Shown: positions 44,892 to 53,101 of the stretch, one piece after another
Position numbering within the stretch: the first letter of the stretch is position 1
Layout: the number at the start of each line of letters is the position of its first letter
Source of the DNA: RPQJ01 sp963762315
GTDB lineage: Bacteria; Pseudomonadota; Gammaproteobacteria; Steroidobacterales; Steroidobacteraceae
Length of the DNA: 64,000 bases
Reading direction: 5' to 3'
Assembly (NCBI GenBank): GCA_963762315.1
Contig: CAVXKO010000005.1
Location: 62,001 to 126,000 of the forward strand
Notes under the pieces: generated by a model
Databases searched by the model: none
What the model was told of the DNA's origin: nothing
What the model saw: only the letters and a program-made list of their open reading frames with translations
Translations under genes and position numbers: made by a program

Positions 44892-46073
44892 ATGTGCGAC
44901 ACCCTGGTCACCGTCCTCGCCGATCGCGTCCTGTTCGCCAAGAACAGCGACCGCGACCCCAATGAGGCGCAGTTCCTCGACTGGCAGCCGCGCCGCGAGA
45001 ACGAGGATGGCGCGACCCTGCGCTGCACCTGGATCACGATCCCGCAGGCGCGCGTCACCCACGCGGTGCTGCTCAGCCGGCCTTTCTGGATGTGGGGAGC
45101 CGAGATCGGCGCCAACGAGCACGGCGTGGTGATCGGCAACGAGGCGGTGTTCACGCGCCAGCCTTACGCGGCGACCGGGCTGACCGGCATGGACCTGGTT
45201 CGCCTGGGGCTGGAGCGCGGCGCGACCGCCGCACAGGCCGTGAGCGTGATTACCGAACTGCTCGAGATCCATGGTCAGGGCGGTGGTTGCGGCCTCGAGG
45301 ACCGCGGCTTCACCTACCACAACAGCTTCCTGGTCGCGGATCCACGCGGTGCATGGGTCCTCGAGACCGCGGGCCGGCTCTGGCAAGCGAAGCGCGTCGA
45401 ACACGCATGGTCGATCTCCAATGGCCTGACGCTGCCCGGCCTGATCGAGCAGAGCGACCGGCTGAGAACGCACGTGTCGGCGTGTCGGATCCGCCGCGCC
45501 CTCACCCTGGCGGCCGCTGAACAGGCAGAGGACGTCGGCGACTTCATGCGGGCGCTGCGCAACCACGGTGATCGACCCGAGCCGAGCTACCACTTGCTCA
45601 ACGGTGCGATGGCTGCACCGTGCATGCATGCCGGCGGCCTGGTGGCGGCCTCGCAGACGACCGCATCGTGGGTCGCCGAATTGCGGCCGGACGCGGTCCG
45701 CCACTGGGTCACCGGCACGGCGGCGCCCTGCGTCGGCCTGTTCAAGCCGGTGCGCGTGGATGATCCGCTCGACCTGGGCCCGACACCGACCGATCGTGCC
45801 GACCCGCGCAGCCTGTGGTGGCGCCACGAGCGCCTGCATCGGCAGGTGCTGCGCGACCCGGTGCGGCTGCGCCCGCTCTTCGCCGCGGAGCGCGACACGA
45901 TCGAGGCGCGTTGGCGAGCAGCGCCGCCGGAGCCTTCGCTGGCATTCGCCGAGGGCGATCGCTTGCTCGCCGACTGGACGCGACGGGTGACAGCAGCCGC
46001 GGAGTCCGATACGCGTCCACGCACGGTGCGCCGCTACTGGAGCGTACGCGACGACCGTGCGGCGCGTCAGTGA
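44892..46073 (+). CDS. Secernin-like / peptidase C69 family hydrolase
   Basis: A 393-residue Ntn-hydrolase. MCDTLVTVLADRVLFAKNSD exposes Cys2 as the presumed nucleophile and carries the family's AKNSDRDPNEAQ; WGAEIGANEHGVVIGNEA and HGQGGGCGLEDRGFTYHNSF are further hallmarks. The family includes dipeptidases and secernins of unsettled activity. It has no signal peptide. It is the last plus-strand gene of the cluster and converges on the aminotransferase-fold gene. Confidence 0.87.
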   Translation: MCDTLVTVLADRVLFAKNSDRDPNEAQFLDWQPRRENEDGATLRCTWITIPQARVTHAVLLSRPFWMWGAEIGANEHGVVIGNEAVFTRQPYAATGLTGMDLVRLGLERGATAAQAVSVITELLEIHGQGGGCGLEDRGFTYHNSFLVADPRGAWVLETAGRLWQAKRVEHAWSISNGLTLPGLIEQSDRLRTHVSACRIRRALTLAAAEQAEDVGDFMRALRNHGDRPEPSYHLLNGAMAAPCMHAGGLVAASQTTASWVAELRPDAVRHWVTGTAAPCVGLFKPVRVDDPLDLGPTPTDRADPRSLWWRHERLHRQVLRDPVRLRPLFAAERDTIEARWRAAPPEPSLAFAEGDRLLADWTRRVTAAAESDTRPRTVRRYWSVRDDRAARQ

Positions 46074-46115
46074 CCACGGGTCGCCGGTTCAAGTGCGGCC
46101 CAGGATGCGTCCGCG

Positions 46116-47387
46116 CTAACCTTTGGCCGCCCGCAACGCGGCCTCGAATCGCGTCAGCGCCTCGTCGCAATAGGCCCGATCGACGAACAACCCCGGCTTG
46201 AACTGCAGCACCGAACGATCGTAGCCCGCGAAGATCGCCCACACGCCGTGCCGGTATAGCGCCGACATCATCTGCACGCCGCCCGCCGGCGCGTCGAAGA
46301 CGAGCCCCATGACCAGTCCTTTGCGGCGGATGTCCTTCAGGAACCCGAGCCGTGATCGGATGTCGACGAGGCCTGCGTGCAGGTAGTCCGACGTCTGTGT
46401 GGCGCCGGCCAAGGCCTGTGGCGTGCGACACAGGTCGAGCACCACGGAGCCGACCACGCAACCGGGCTCGGCGCCGCCGAAAGTCGTCACGTGGCCCCAG
46501 CCGTTGTCGGTCAGCCAGCGTCCTACGTCCTTGCTCAGGACCGCGGCAGCGATCGGATACAGACCGCCGGAGAGGCCCTTGCCGGTGACCAGGATGTCGG
46601 GCTCGACGCCCCACGCTTCGACGCCCCACAGGTAACCCGTGCGCCCGAGCCCGGTCTGCACTTCGTCGGCGATGTAAAGCGCGCCGAATTCCCGGCACAG
46701 GCCCGCCACGCCGGGCAGGTAGCCGTCGGACGGCACGGGGAACCCGTACGTGGCCGGGATCGTTTCGAGGATCACGGCCGCGACATCGTTCGAGCGCAGC
46801 GCGTGGCGCATCGCGTCGAGGTCGTCGAACGGAACCTTCACGAACTCGTCGGGATAGTCGCTGTGGAAATAGCGCGCCGTCGCGTCGTCACCGGCCGCGC
46901 CCGAAAGCCCGCTGCGCCCATGATAGCCGGACGCGATCGCGACGATCTTGCGGCGGCCCGTGAACCGGCGTGCCGACTTGATCGCGACATCCACCGCTTC
47001 GCTGCCGCCTGCGGCGTACACGGTGTAATGCAAGTCACCGGGCGTGTTTGCGGCCAGCTTCTCGGCGAGTTCGGCCCGTGCGGGACTGGGGAAATGATGG
47101 TTGCCGACGTCGAGTGTCTGCAGCGCGGTCTCGAGCGCCTCGAGCACGGCCGGATGACGATGGCCCACGTTGAACGTGCCGCCGTTCAGGTGGAAATCCA
47201 TCAGCTCGTGCCCGTCGATGTCCCAGATGCGGTAACCCTCGCGCCGCCCGATGACGAGAGGAATACCCATGGCGAGGAACGCTTCGACGCGTCCCGGGAT
47301 CAGGTACTCATGGGCCGCTGCAAGCACGCGGCGCTTGCGCTCGGAGTAGTCCGGCGAGTCCCACGGCTTGTTCATCGGCTGACTCAC
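46116..47387 (-). CDS. Class-III aminotransferase-fold PLP enzyme, possible phospholyase
   Basis: A 423-residue fold-type I enzyme. It shows GHRHPAVLEAL, AAGGSEAVDVAIKSAR, the PLP aspartate in LYIADEVQTGLGRTG and the Lys in VTGKGLSGGLYP. The general class is omega-aminotransferase. Because it is translationally coupled (ATGA) to an APH-type kinase, it may instead be a phospholyase like human ETNPPL or PHYKPL, which share this fold and remove phosphate and ammonia from phosphoethanolamine or phosphohydroxylysine. Sequence alone does not decide. Confidence 0.82.
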   Translation of the reverse strand: MSQPMNKPWDSPDYSERKRRVLAAAHEYLIPGRVEAFLAMGIPLVIGRREGYRIWDIDGHELMDFHLNGGTFNVGHRHPAVLEALETALQTLDVGNHHFPSPARAELAEKLAANTPGDLHYTVYAAGGSEAVDVAIKSARRFTGRRKIVAIASGYHGRSGLSGAAGDDATARYFHSDYPDEFVKVPFDDLDAMRHALRSNDVAAVILETIPATYGFPVPSDGYLPGVAGLCREFGALYIADEVQTGLGRTGYLWGVEAWGVEPDILVTGKGLSGGLYPIAAAVLSKDVGRWLTDNGWGHVTTFGGAEPGCVVGSVVLDLCRTPQALAGATQTSDYLHAGLVDIRSRLGFLKDIRRKGLVMGLVFDAPAGGVQMMSALYRHGVWAIFAGYDRSVLQFKPGLFVDRAYCDEALTRFEAALRAAKG

Positions 47388-48418
47388 TTGCCCGCGCTCA
47401 GGAAGCCCTCGGCCAGCATCAAGGCCGCGCCGACGACGATGTGGCCTTTCTCCCTGGCGATCGCCGCGTCGGGCCGGCTGCCCACCCAGCCGACATACGT
47501 CATTGCGCGGGTGAGCAGGAACACGGGCAGCATCTCCAGGTGCTCGTCCGGCAGGGCGCGAACCGAACGGTAACCGCCGACGAAGCCGGCGAACGCGTCG
47601 TCGTATTGCGGCTCGCCCAGCAGGAACATCATCGACGTGGCGATGTCCATCACGTGCCAGCCGAAACCGCAGTCGTCGAAATCGATGATGCGCAGCTTGT
47701 CGCCTTCCCTCAACAGGTTTTCGGGCAGGAAGTCGCCGTGCGTGAGCCCGTAGCGGTCGGGCGTCTGTCCGAAGGCCGCGAGCGCGCCGCGGATGCCTTC
47801 GCGGGCCCGGTCGAGCAACTCCACCTGTTCCGGCGTCAGCAGCGGGCAGGCAGCGTACGGGCCGAGGTAGGGCCGCGATCCGATCAGGCCGTCGAAGTCC
47901 ATGTGCAGACGCGTGAAGCCCTCAGGCCGCGGCCACGTCTCGCCGTGGTTGTGCATCAGTGCCGCGAGCCGGCCGGCGAGGTAGTGGTTGGTGCGGACCT
48001 CCTCCGCCGTCGCGACGTGCCCGCCCTCGACGCTGCCGATGATCGAGCCCTCGACCCAGCGCAGCAGATCGCACTGTCGCGGCTCGGGCACATCCGGGTG
48101 TCGGACGCTCACGAAAAGTTCGCCGGCCCGCGTCGGCACGGCCGACGGCGCCTCGATCCCGTCCGCGATCAGTGCGGCCGTCCACTGCAGTTCGGAGCGC
48201 AACTCCGCGTCGCTGCGATAGCCGACGCGGTGCACGCGCATCACGAAACGCTCGCCGCTCGACGGGGCCGTCACCTTGAAGACGGCATTCTCGCGGTACT
48301 TGAGCAACTCGAGCCCCGCGGACTCGAGACCCCAGTGCGAGAGCGCCGCACCGGCAAGGGTCTGCAATCGCTCCACCCGAGCGTCCTGCGACAGGGCGTC
48401 GAATTCCCGCTGCTGCAT
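47384..48418 (-). CDS. APH/choline-kinase family phosphotransferase
   Basis: A 344-residue kinase-fold protein. The N-lobe has RENAVFKVTAPSSGERFVMRVHR, and the C-lobe has the catalytic GLTHGDFLPENLL and metal-binding IIDFDDCGFGWH. It is similar to the homoserine kinase-II/hydroxylysine kinase branch of aminoglycoside phosphotransferases. ATG 48418 is favoured by GGAGAAAC upstream; 48451 is alternative. It is the first gene of the two-gene unit with the aminotransferase-fold enzyme, suggesting a kinase that prepares the substrate for the PLP step. Confidence 0.85.
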   Translation of the reverse strand: MQQREFDALSQDARVERLQTLAGAALSHWGLESAGLELLKYRENAVFKVTAPSSGERFVMRVHRVGYRSDAELRSELQWTAALIADGIEAPSAVPTRAGELFVSVRHPDVPEPRQCDLLRWVEGSIIGSVEGGHVATAEEVRTNHYLAGRLAALMHNHGETWPRPEGFTRLHMDFDGLIGSRPYLGPYAACPLLTPEQVELLDRAREGIRGALAAFGQTPDRYGLTHGDFLPENLLREGDKLRIIDFDDCGFGWHVMDIATSMMFLLGEPQYDDAFAGFVGGYRSVRALPDEHLEMLPVFLLTRAMTYVGWVGSRPDAAIAREKGHIVVGAALMLAEGFLSAGK

Positions 48419-48487
48419 GTCTGTTTCTCCGGTGCTTGCCGCCCCAGACACTAATCCAATGGACTGCGGGTCACAATGAATCCCCGT

Positions 48488-49111
48488 CTAGTCGAAATCC
48501 GTCGGCAGCTCGCGCGTCACCCAGTGCTCGTGCATGCGCCGCACCTGCTGCGGCGTACTGCGGCCGGTCGACATGGCCGGCAGGGCATCGAGCACGAACC
48601 AGTCCACCGCGTCGGTCTCGTAGCTCGTGCGCGCGTGGCCGCCCAGGATCTCGCACAGGAAGAATGCCTTCCACGAGTGGAACAGCGTGGGACCGTGCGC
48701 GTGCTTGTTGCGGTCGTACAGCGCGGCGAGCTTCACCGCGCGGGCGACGTAGCCGGACTCCTGCTCGACTTCCTTCTCGACGGACTGCGATGGCGATTCG
48801 TTCACGTCGGCCCAGCCGCCCGGCAGCGTCCAGAGTCCGTCCAGCCGCTCCCGAACGAGCAGCACACGCCCCTCGCCGTCGAACGTGGCGGCCCGCACCT
48901 CGACCTTCGGCGTGACGTAGCCGGTCTCGCCGGCCCAGAGCGCGGCCAGGTGCGATTGTTCGGACCCCGAGGGACCGGCGAGCAACTCGATGGTGAGTGC
49001 CTCGATCTCCTCGTACCGCTGCCGGTCGTACTCCTCGGCGCAGAAGTGGAGCCCGGTCCGGGCCAGAGCGTGCAGGCGGCGGGCGATTTCCAGGCGGCGT
49101 TCGGCGGTCAT
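48488..49111 (-). CDS. NUDIX hydrolase with N-terminal Nudix_hydro_N domain
   Basis: A 207-residue pyrophosphohydrolase. An N-terminal helical domain (ARRLHALARTGLHFCAEEYD) typical of this subgroup precedes the Nudix domain with box GGWADVNESPSQSVEKEVEQ and ESG completing the REUXEEXGU pattern (EKEVEQESG, with Lys/Glu in place of Arg). Substrates in this subgroup are nucleoside diphosphate derivatives. ATG 49111 has AGGGAG upstream. Divergent from the MarR gene across a short palindrome-rich region. Confidence 0.85.
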   Translation of the reverse strand: MTAERRLEIARRLHALARTGLHFCAEEYDRQRYEEIEALTIELLAGPSGSEQSHLAALWAGETGYVTPKVEVRAATFDGEGRVLLVRERLDGLWTLPGGWADVNESPSQSVEKEVEQESGYVARAVKLAALYDRNKHAHGPTLFHSWKAFFLCEILGGHARTSYETDAVDWFVLDALPAMSTGRSTPQQVRRMHEHWVTRELPTDFD

Positions 49112-49187
49112 GCGGGGCTCCCTGTGCGGGGGCGGGCTGGGAATGAGCGGCTCATTGTCGCCAACAAGGGCCTGCGCGAACGCATCT

Positions 49188-49212
49188 TGACAGCAGACTG
49201 TCATGATGACAG
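49188..49212. promoter_or_regulatory. Overlapping palindromes upstream of the MarR regulator
   Basis: CTGTCAT-G-ATGACAG (49198-49212) is a perfect 15-base palindrome, and TGACAG-CAGA-CTGTCA (49188-49203) is a second one sharing the middle half-site. TATAAA follows at 49215-49220. It is a likely operator for autoregulation by the MarR protein encoded 33 bases downstream, possibly also acting on the divergent NUDIX gene. Confidence 0.65.
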
Positions 49213-49244
49213 CCTATAAAAATCCAGTTCCAGGCCCCGGATCC

Positions 49245-49766
49245 ATGAACGCCAACCTGCGGACCACCGAAGACGTTTTCCAGGACGTGCTGCTGGCCCT
49301 GTTCCAGCTGCATGGCCAGGTCCTGCACGCGGCCGACACGATGTCCGGCGAGTTCGAACTGACGGGCGCGCGCTGGCAGGTGATGAAGGTGGTGGCCCGC
49401 CAGCCGATGACGGCGTCGCAAATCGCGCGGCGCCTCGGCCTGCAGCGCCAGTCCGTGCAGCGCACGGTCGACAGCATCCGCCAGCAAGGGCTGGTCGAGG
49501 TGCGTCCCAACATGGATCACGTGCGCGCGGGCCTCATCGCCCTCTCGGACGAGGGCCGGCGCGTGCTCACGGCGCTCGAGCAGCACCAGCAGGCGTGGCT
49601 GTCGCGCTGCATGCGCGGACTCACGCGCAGCGAGCTCGAGCAGGTGGCCGGCTCGCTCGGCGAGCTGACGTCACGCGTCGAGCGGGCCACCGCTCGCGAG
49701 AAAGACGAAAAGCCGGCCAGGACGCGAGCCCCCTCGGGCGTGCGTCGGCGACTCGTCACGACCTGA
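49245..49766 (+). CDS. MarR-family transcriptional regulator
   Basis: A 173-residue winged helix-turn-helix protein. The recognition region is MTASQIARRLGLQRQSVQRTVDSIRQQG followed by the wing VRPNMDHVRAGLIALSDEG, split here in description only; dimerisation helices flank it. Start 49245 (MNANLRT) is preferred to ATG 49203, which lies in the palindromes. The ligand is unknown. The following membrane-protein gene begins 31 bases later and may be its target. Confidence 0.88.
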   Translation: MNANLRTTEDVFQDVLLALFQLHGQVLHAADTMSGEFELTGARWQVMKVVARQPMTASQIARRLGLQRQSVQRTVDSIRQQGLVEVRPNMDHVRAGLIALSDEGRRVLTALEQHQQAWLSRCMRGLTRSELEQVAGSLGELTSRVERATAREKDEKPARTRAPSGVRRRLVTT

Positions 49767-49797
49767 ACCCCAGTATCAACGTCTACGGAGCCTGCCG

Positions 49798-50466
49798 ATG
49801 ATCGCCAGCCATCTCGTCCTCAAGTGGGCCCACATCATCGCCATGGTCTATTGGCTGGGCGGCGAATGGGGCGTGTTCCAGACGTCGTACCACGTCACGA
49901 ACCCGAAGCTCTCGCTCGAGGAACGGCGGCGCCACATGGAAACGGCGTACCGCATCGACATCCTCGCGCGGCTCGGCATCATCCTGCTGCTGCCCATCGG
50001 CCTGCACATGGGACACAACTTCGGCGTGCAACCGCTCGGCGGGCCATGGCTCGTCGGCATGTGGATCCTCGCCGCGGCCTGGGTCGCGCTGGCGCTGGCA
50101 GCCTTCGTGCATCGCGGCACCGACAAGGGCCTGAAGCTGACGATGTTCGACGACAAGATCCGCTACGTGCTGATCCCGGTGCTGATGGGCGTGGGTGCCT
50201 GGTCGCTGGCGACCGGCGGCCCGTTCACGGCCAAGTGGTACGCAGCCAAGGTGTTCCTGTACTCGTGGATGCTGGTGATCGGGCTGGTGCTGCGCGTGGT
50301 CATGCGCAACTGGACGGCCACGTTCCGCGCGCTGGCCGCAGGTGGCCCGCAGGCCGAACTCGAGGCCAAGCTCACGCGCGAGATCGGCCTCGCGCGGATC
50401 ATGGCCTACATCTACTGGGTCGGCATCGGCACCATCGCCTTCATCGGCACGACGAAGTTCTTCTAG
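49798..50466 (+). CDS. Predicted inner-membrane protein
   Basis: A 222-residue protein with about six hydrophobic helices (for example LARLGIILLLPIGLHMG, LVGMWILAAAWVALALAAF, FLYSWMLVIGLVLRVVM). His residues in HLVLKWAHIIAM and LHMGHNF fall in helices, as in heme- or copper-associated membrane proteins of the CopD type, but no family is assigned. Downstream of marR on the same strand. Confidence 0.75.
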   Translation: MIASHLVLKWAHIIAMVYWLGGEWGVFQTSYHVTNPKLSLEERRRHMETAYRIDILARLGIILLLPIGLHMGHNFGVQPLGGPWLVGMWILAAAWVALALAAFVHRGTDKGLKLTMFDDKIRYVLIPVLMGVGAWSLATGGPFTAKWYAAKVFLYSWMLVIGLVLRVVMRNWTATFRALAAGGPQAELEAKLTREIGLARIMAYIYWVGIGTIAFIGTTKFF

Positions 50467-50567
50467 CCGGGCAACAGCTCAACTCGTGACGGTCTTCAAG
50501 GACGCGGCGCACGCCACGCCCACACACTGTGCGTGGGTGGCGTGGGGCCCGGCCCGGAGTGACCTTC

Positions 50568-51017
50568 ATGAAGAATGTTCGTGCGTGGATCGTGTCCACA
50601 GCAATGGCCTTGGCGGCGTGGTGTGGTGCCGTGCAGGCCGAGGAGACGCTCGCGGTGGTACCGCGGACAGCCCCAGAGCAGGCGCGGACGATCGTGACGG
50701 ACGCGCGTTTGCTGGCCGCCGCGAACCTCCGTTACTTCAACGAGGCCGGGCGTTATGCGGCCGACCCGCGTGAGCTGGCGGGCGATTACCTGCCGGCGAT
50801 TCCTGCTGCGGATCCCACCGTAGCCGCGGATTCGTACGGATTCGGCGCCCAGCACCAGGTGGTGTTGCGATTGAAGCCGGATGCCTACGAGGTGTGTCGT
50901 CTGCTGAACCGAAGCACCGGCTTTTCGTCGGCCGCCGTGCCATCGAGCAAGCCGGCCAACTCGCGCGACGGGTGCTGGAAATCCGGCGACGGCTACCGAT
51001 TCGAATACCTGCCCTGA
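50568..51017 (+). CDS. Secreted hypothetical protein, pilin-C-domain-like
   Basis: A 149-residue protein with a signal peptide (KNVRAWIVSTAMALAAWCGA, cleavage near VQAEE). The mature domain has LLAAANLRYFNEAGRYAADP, YGFGAQHQVVLRLKPDAYEVC and a second Cys near the end (DGCWKSGDGYRFEY), an arrangement like the globular part of type IV (pseudo)pilins but without the prepilin leader. ATG 50568 with GGAG upstream. The function is not known. Confidence 0.7.
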   Translation: MKNVRAWIVSTAMALAAWCGAVQAEETLAVVPRTAPEQARTIVTDARLLAAANLRYFNEAGRYAADPRELAGDYLPAIPAADPTVAADSYGFGAQHQVVLRLKPDAYEVCRLLNRSTGFSSAAVPSSKPANSRDGCWKSGDGYRFEYLP

Positions 51018-51029
51018 GCATGGCGGGTT

Positions 51030-51420
51030 TGACCCCGGCATTCAGGAACAGGGATTCGCATCGTTCGTCCGTTGCAAGTCGTCGGCCCTTCGCTCCTTGG
51101 CGAGCAGCACGTCTCGCGGCCTTCGAGACCTTCGCCCGATATCCCGGCGCAAACGTTCCCGCGGAAACGTCAGTGTCGCGGCAGCGACCAACGTCAACAG
51201 GATCTACACAATCCTCCTTGGGCAGAGGCAGATCCGGCATTGCGGATTCCATGGCCTTCAGCACCAGCATCCCCGCCTCGGCCGGCAGCCGAGCCTTCAG
51301 CAGCAACGATCCATCCTCGTCGATGGCACGCTGAAACGACCCGGGGCGAGGCCTGGACAATGAACCTCGGAGCGACACGAACGACCAATCCGCGACACGG
51401 AAAGGAGGCATTCGCGTATC
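51030..51420 (-). pseudogene. Decayed HNH endonuclease (DUF222-type) fragment
   Basis: On the minus strand, about 51213-51336 encodes AIDEDGSLLLKARLPAEAG and VLKAMESAMPDLPL, resembling the linker between DUF222 and the HNH nuclease in multi-copy bacterial HNH proteins. No HNH motif, proper start or matching N-terminus is present, and the surrounding frame drifts into low-quality sequence. Best read as a remnant. It occupies most of the 635-base stretch between two real genes. Confidence 0.4.
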
Positions 51421-51506
51421 CGTAAAATCGACCACACAGGTCTTTGATTGACGCAGGGACAGCTTCCCGGAAGCGGCCATTCCTTGCGTTGTGCCCGACC
51501 GCCAGC

Positions 51507-51530
51507 ATGGGTTCGATTCCCATCGCCCGC
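51507..51530 (+). other. tRNA T-arm relic
   Basis: ATGGG-TTCGATT-CCCAT is a perfect T-stem and 7-base T-loop, followed by CGCCCGC in the acceptor 3'-strand position. No matching 5' acceptor strand or anticodon arm is found in the 80 bases upstream, so this is a tRNA 3' fragment, as often left at integration sites. Confidence 0.4.
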
Positions 51531-51652
51531 CCGATCCGCCTCCTGCGTCAGGGCCGCTCCCACAGTGCACGCATCGGTTCTTGGACAAGGGTGATCCGTC
51601 CTATACTTGCGCCGGCGTCAGTTCTTCACATCACATGGCAAGGAGAAGCGAC

Positions 51653-52045
51653 ATGAACGGAGAAGCAGCAGTGCACATGGGCGGCGTGCCGTTCGGGACG
51701 TTCATGGTCGACGTGTTTGTCATTTTCATGTTCGTGCTCTGGATCTGGCTGCTGATCTCGGTGTTCAGCGACCTCTTCCGGCGTGACGACATCTCGGGCG
51801 GGGCCAAGGTGCTCTGGGTAATCTTCCTGATCGTCCTTCCCTATCTCGGCGTGCTCGCCTACCTGCTCACCCAGGGCGGCGGCATGGCCGAGCGCAACCA
51901 GGCTCAGGCGACGAAGGCGCGGGAGGAGATGCGGAACATCGTCGGCTTCAGCGCCGCCGATGAGATCCGAAAGCTCGACGAACTGAAGGCGAAGGGCTCG
52001 ATCACCGACGCCGAATACCAGAAGCTCCGCACCAGGCTGATCTGA
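51653..52045 (+). CDS. Small membrane protein with PLDc_N-like and SHOCT domains
   Basis: A 130-residue protein with two hydrophobic helices (FMVDVFVIFMFVLWIWLLIS and LWVIFLIVLPYLGVLAYLLT) as in PLDc_N, and a C-terminal SHOCT motif (DEIRKLDELKAKGSITDAEY), a short module that mediates oligomer formation. ATG 51653 follows AAGGAG at 51640-51645. The function is unknown. Confidence 0.87.
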   Translation: MNGEAAVHMGGVPFGTFMVDVFVIFMFVLWIWLLISVFSDLFRRDDISGGAKVLWVIFLIVLPYLGVLAYLLTQGGGMAERNQAQATKAREEMRNIVGFSAADEIRKLDELKAKGSITDAEYQKLRTRLI

Positions 52046-52069
52046 CGGCGCGGCTGCGGACCCTGGGGC

Positions 52070-52290
52070 CATTTCCCGGTTCACACTTCAGCCGGCTTGC
52101 CGCGTTCAGAACATAGAAGTTGTTGCCGTCGACCCGTTGCCAGTCGGTGGACGTCGCATCGTCGGAAGTCGTCTGGTCGGTGGCGACGACGACCGTGACC
52201 AACCGCGGCGACGTGCCGTCCATGATCGACCAGTTCGTCCAGCTGATCGTCGACACACTGAAGAAGGACTCGTTGATCTGACGTCCGGGC
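52070..52290 (-). pseudogene. Possible gene fragment, unknown
   Basis: The minus-strand frame reads protein-like sequence (SFFSVSTISWTNWSIMDG, TSTDWQRVDGNNFYVLNAA) but has no upstream start and is in a different frame from the secreted protein that ends at 52294. It could be a detached C-terminal piece or a separate small gene beginning at MDGTSP. Weakly supported. Confidence 0.3.
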
Positions 52291-52293
52291 CGA

Positions 52294-52782
52294 TCAGGTG
52301 CACGTGGAGCGAAGTCGCTTGAGCGTCCTGTTGCTCCTGGGCAGCAGGTCGCGGTTCTCGTCGGGAAAGTAACGCTCGCCGCTGGGGATGGCGTCGCTGC
52401 CGCGCGGCGGGAAGCCGCGCACGGCGACCACTCCCGGAACCAGCGTCGCAGGGTCGACCGAGCCGTTATCGATGTCGCGCTGGCAGACGTAGAGCAACCC
52501 GCCGCTGGCAACGACCCGGTCGCGCACCGCAGTGGCCGCCGTGGTCGCCGCCGTCGTCAGCGCCGCGGTGTTCGGCGGCAGTGCAAGCACGAAGAAGCGC
52601 TGGCCCGGAGGATTCCGTGCAAGGCCCTGTTCGGCCGCCCGCTCGAAGTTGAAGCGGTACCCGGCAATGTAGAGACCCCCTTCCGCCTGCGCGAGCGAGG
52701 TGCTGGGCAGAGCACAGGCGATCAATACCGCCGCGCCCAGGTCCACGAAGGATCTTTTCGTCGCGGAGATCAAGCGGGTCAT
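52294..52782 (-). CDS. Hypothetical secreted protein
   Basis: A 162-residue protein with a signal peptide (FVDLGAAVLIACALPSTSLA). The mature part contains LYIAGYRFNFERAAEQGLA, an Ala/Thr-rich helix, and LYVCQRDIDNGSVDPATLVPG with FPPRGSDAIPSGERYFPDE. A Cys lies in the middle and one near the C-terminus. No family recognised. Protein-like sequence continues in another frame after its stop, so the gene may once have been longer. Confidence 0.55.
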   Translation of the reverse strand: MTRLISATKRSFVDLGAAVLIACALPSTSLAQAEGGLYIAGYRFNFERAAEQGLARNPPGQRFFVLALPPNTAALTTAATTAATAVRDRVVASGGLLYVCQRDIDNGSVDPATLVPGVVAVRGFPPRGSDAIPSGERYFPDENRDLLPRSNRTLKRLRSTCT

Positions 52783-52792
52783 GTCATTCCTC

Positions 52793-52882
52793 GGACGTCC
52801 AGAAGGTGTCGGCCTATGTGCACCAGTTTACCGCGCCGCGAGTTCCGGCTCGTACACCCAGGCCGACACCCTCTGGACGTCG
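52793..52882. repeat. Inverted repeat with 23-base arms
   Basis: Arms 52793-52815 and 52860-52882 match as reverse complements at 21 of 23 positions (core GTCCAGAAGGTGTCGGCCT against AGGCCGACACCCTCTGGAC), with a 44-base loop. It lies in the 319-base gap before argR. No reading frame or T run is attached, so it is not a standard terminator. Confidence 0.75.
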
Positions 52883-53035
52883 ATTCAAAACCCAGTCATG
52901 GCCGCTTTGGGTGCAGCTTGCCTACGAACTGTCCTGAGCCATCTTCCCAAGAATCCAACGGTCTGAAAATCACCCAGCCGGTCAATCGCATCCACCAGGC
53001 CGACGGAAACGGTTCCCGTCTGGCGCAAATACCGG

Positions 53036-53060
53036 TTGACAGGGCCTGCATAATTATGCA
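53036..53060 (+). promoter_or_regulatory. argR promoter element with ARG-box-like palindrome
   Basis: TTGACA (53036-53041) is a consensus -35 box, and 6 bases after it TGCATAATTATGCA (53047-53060) is a perfect palindrome close to the ArgR box (TGAAT-AATT-ATTCA type). It would cover the spacer and -10 area, so ArgR binding would block transcription of argR and the operon behind it. Confidence 0.75.
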
Positions 53061-53101
53061 CATTTGCCGCCCTTTTATTCACCTACCCGGGAAACCAGAC
53101 C

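Noticed and set aside
49187..49220. TTGACA plus TATAAA as a standard sigma-70 promoter for marR
   Set aside because: Spacing between them is 22 bases, well beyond 16-18, so TTGACA is better read as part of the palindromic operator.
51440..51535. Complete tRNA gene ending in the T-arm at 51507-51523
   Set aside because: No 5' acceptor strand complementary to CGCCCGC, no D-arm and no anticodon stem can be drawn upstream.
50737..51588. 283-codon minus-strand frame as an intact gene
   Set aside because: Its 3' half is antisense to the secreted protein at 50568-51017, and only a short middle part resembles an HNH-protein linker.
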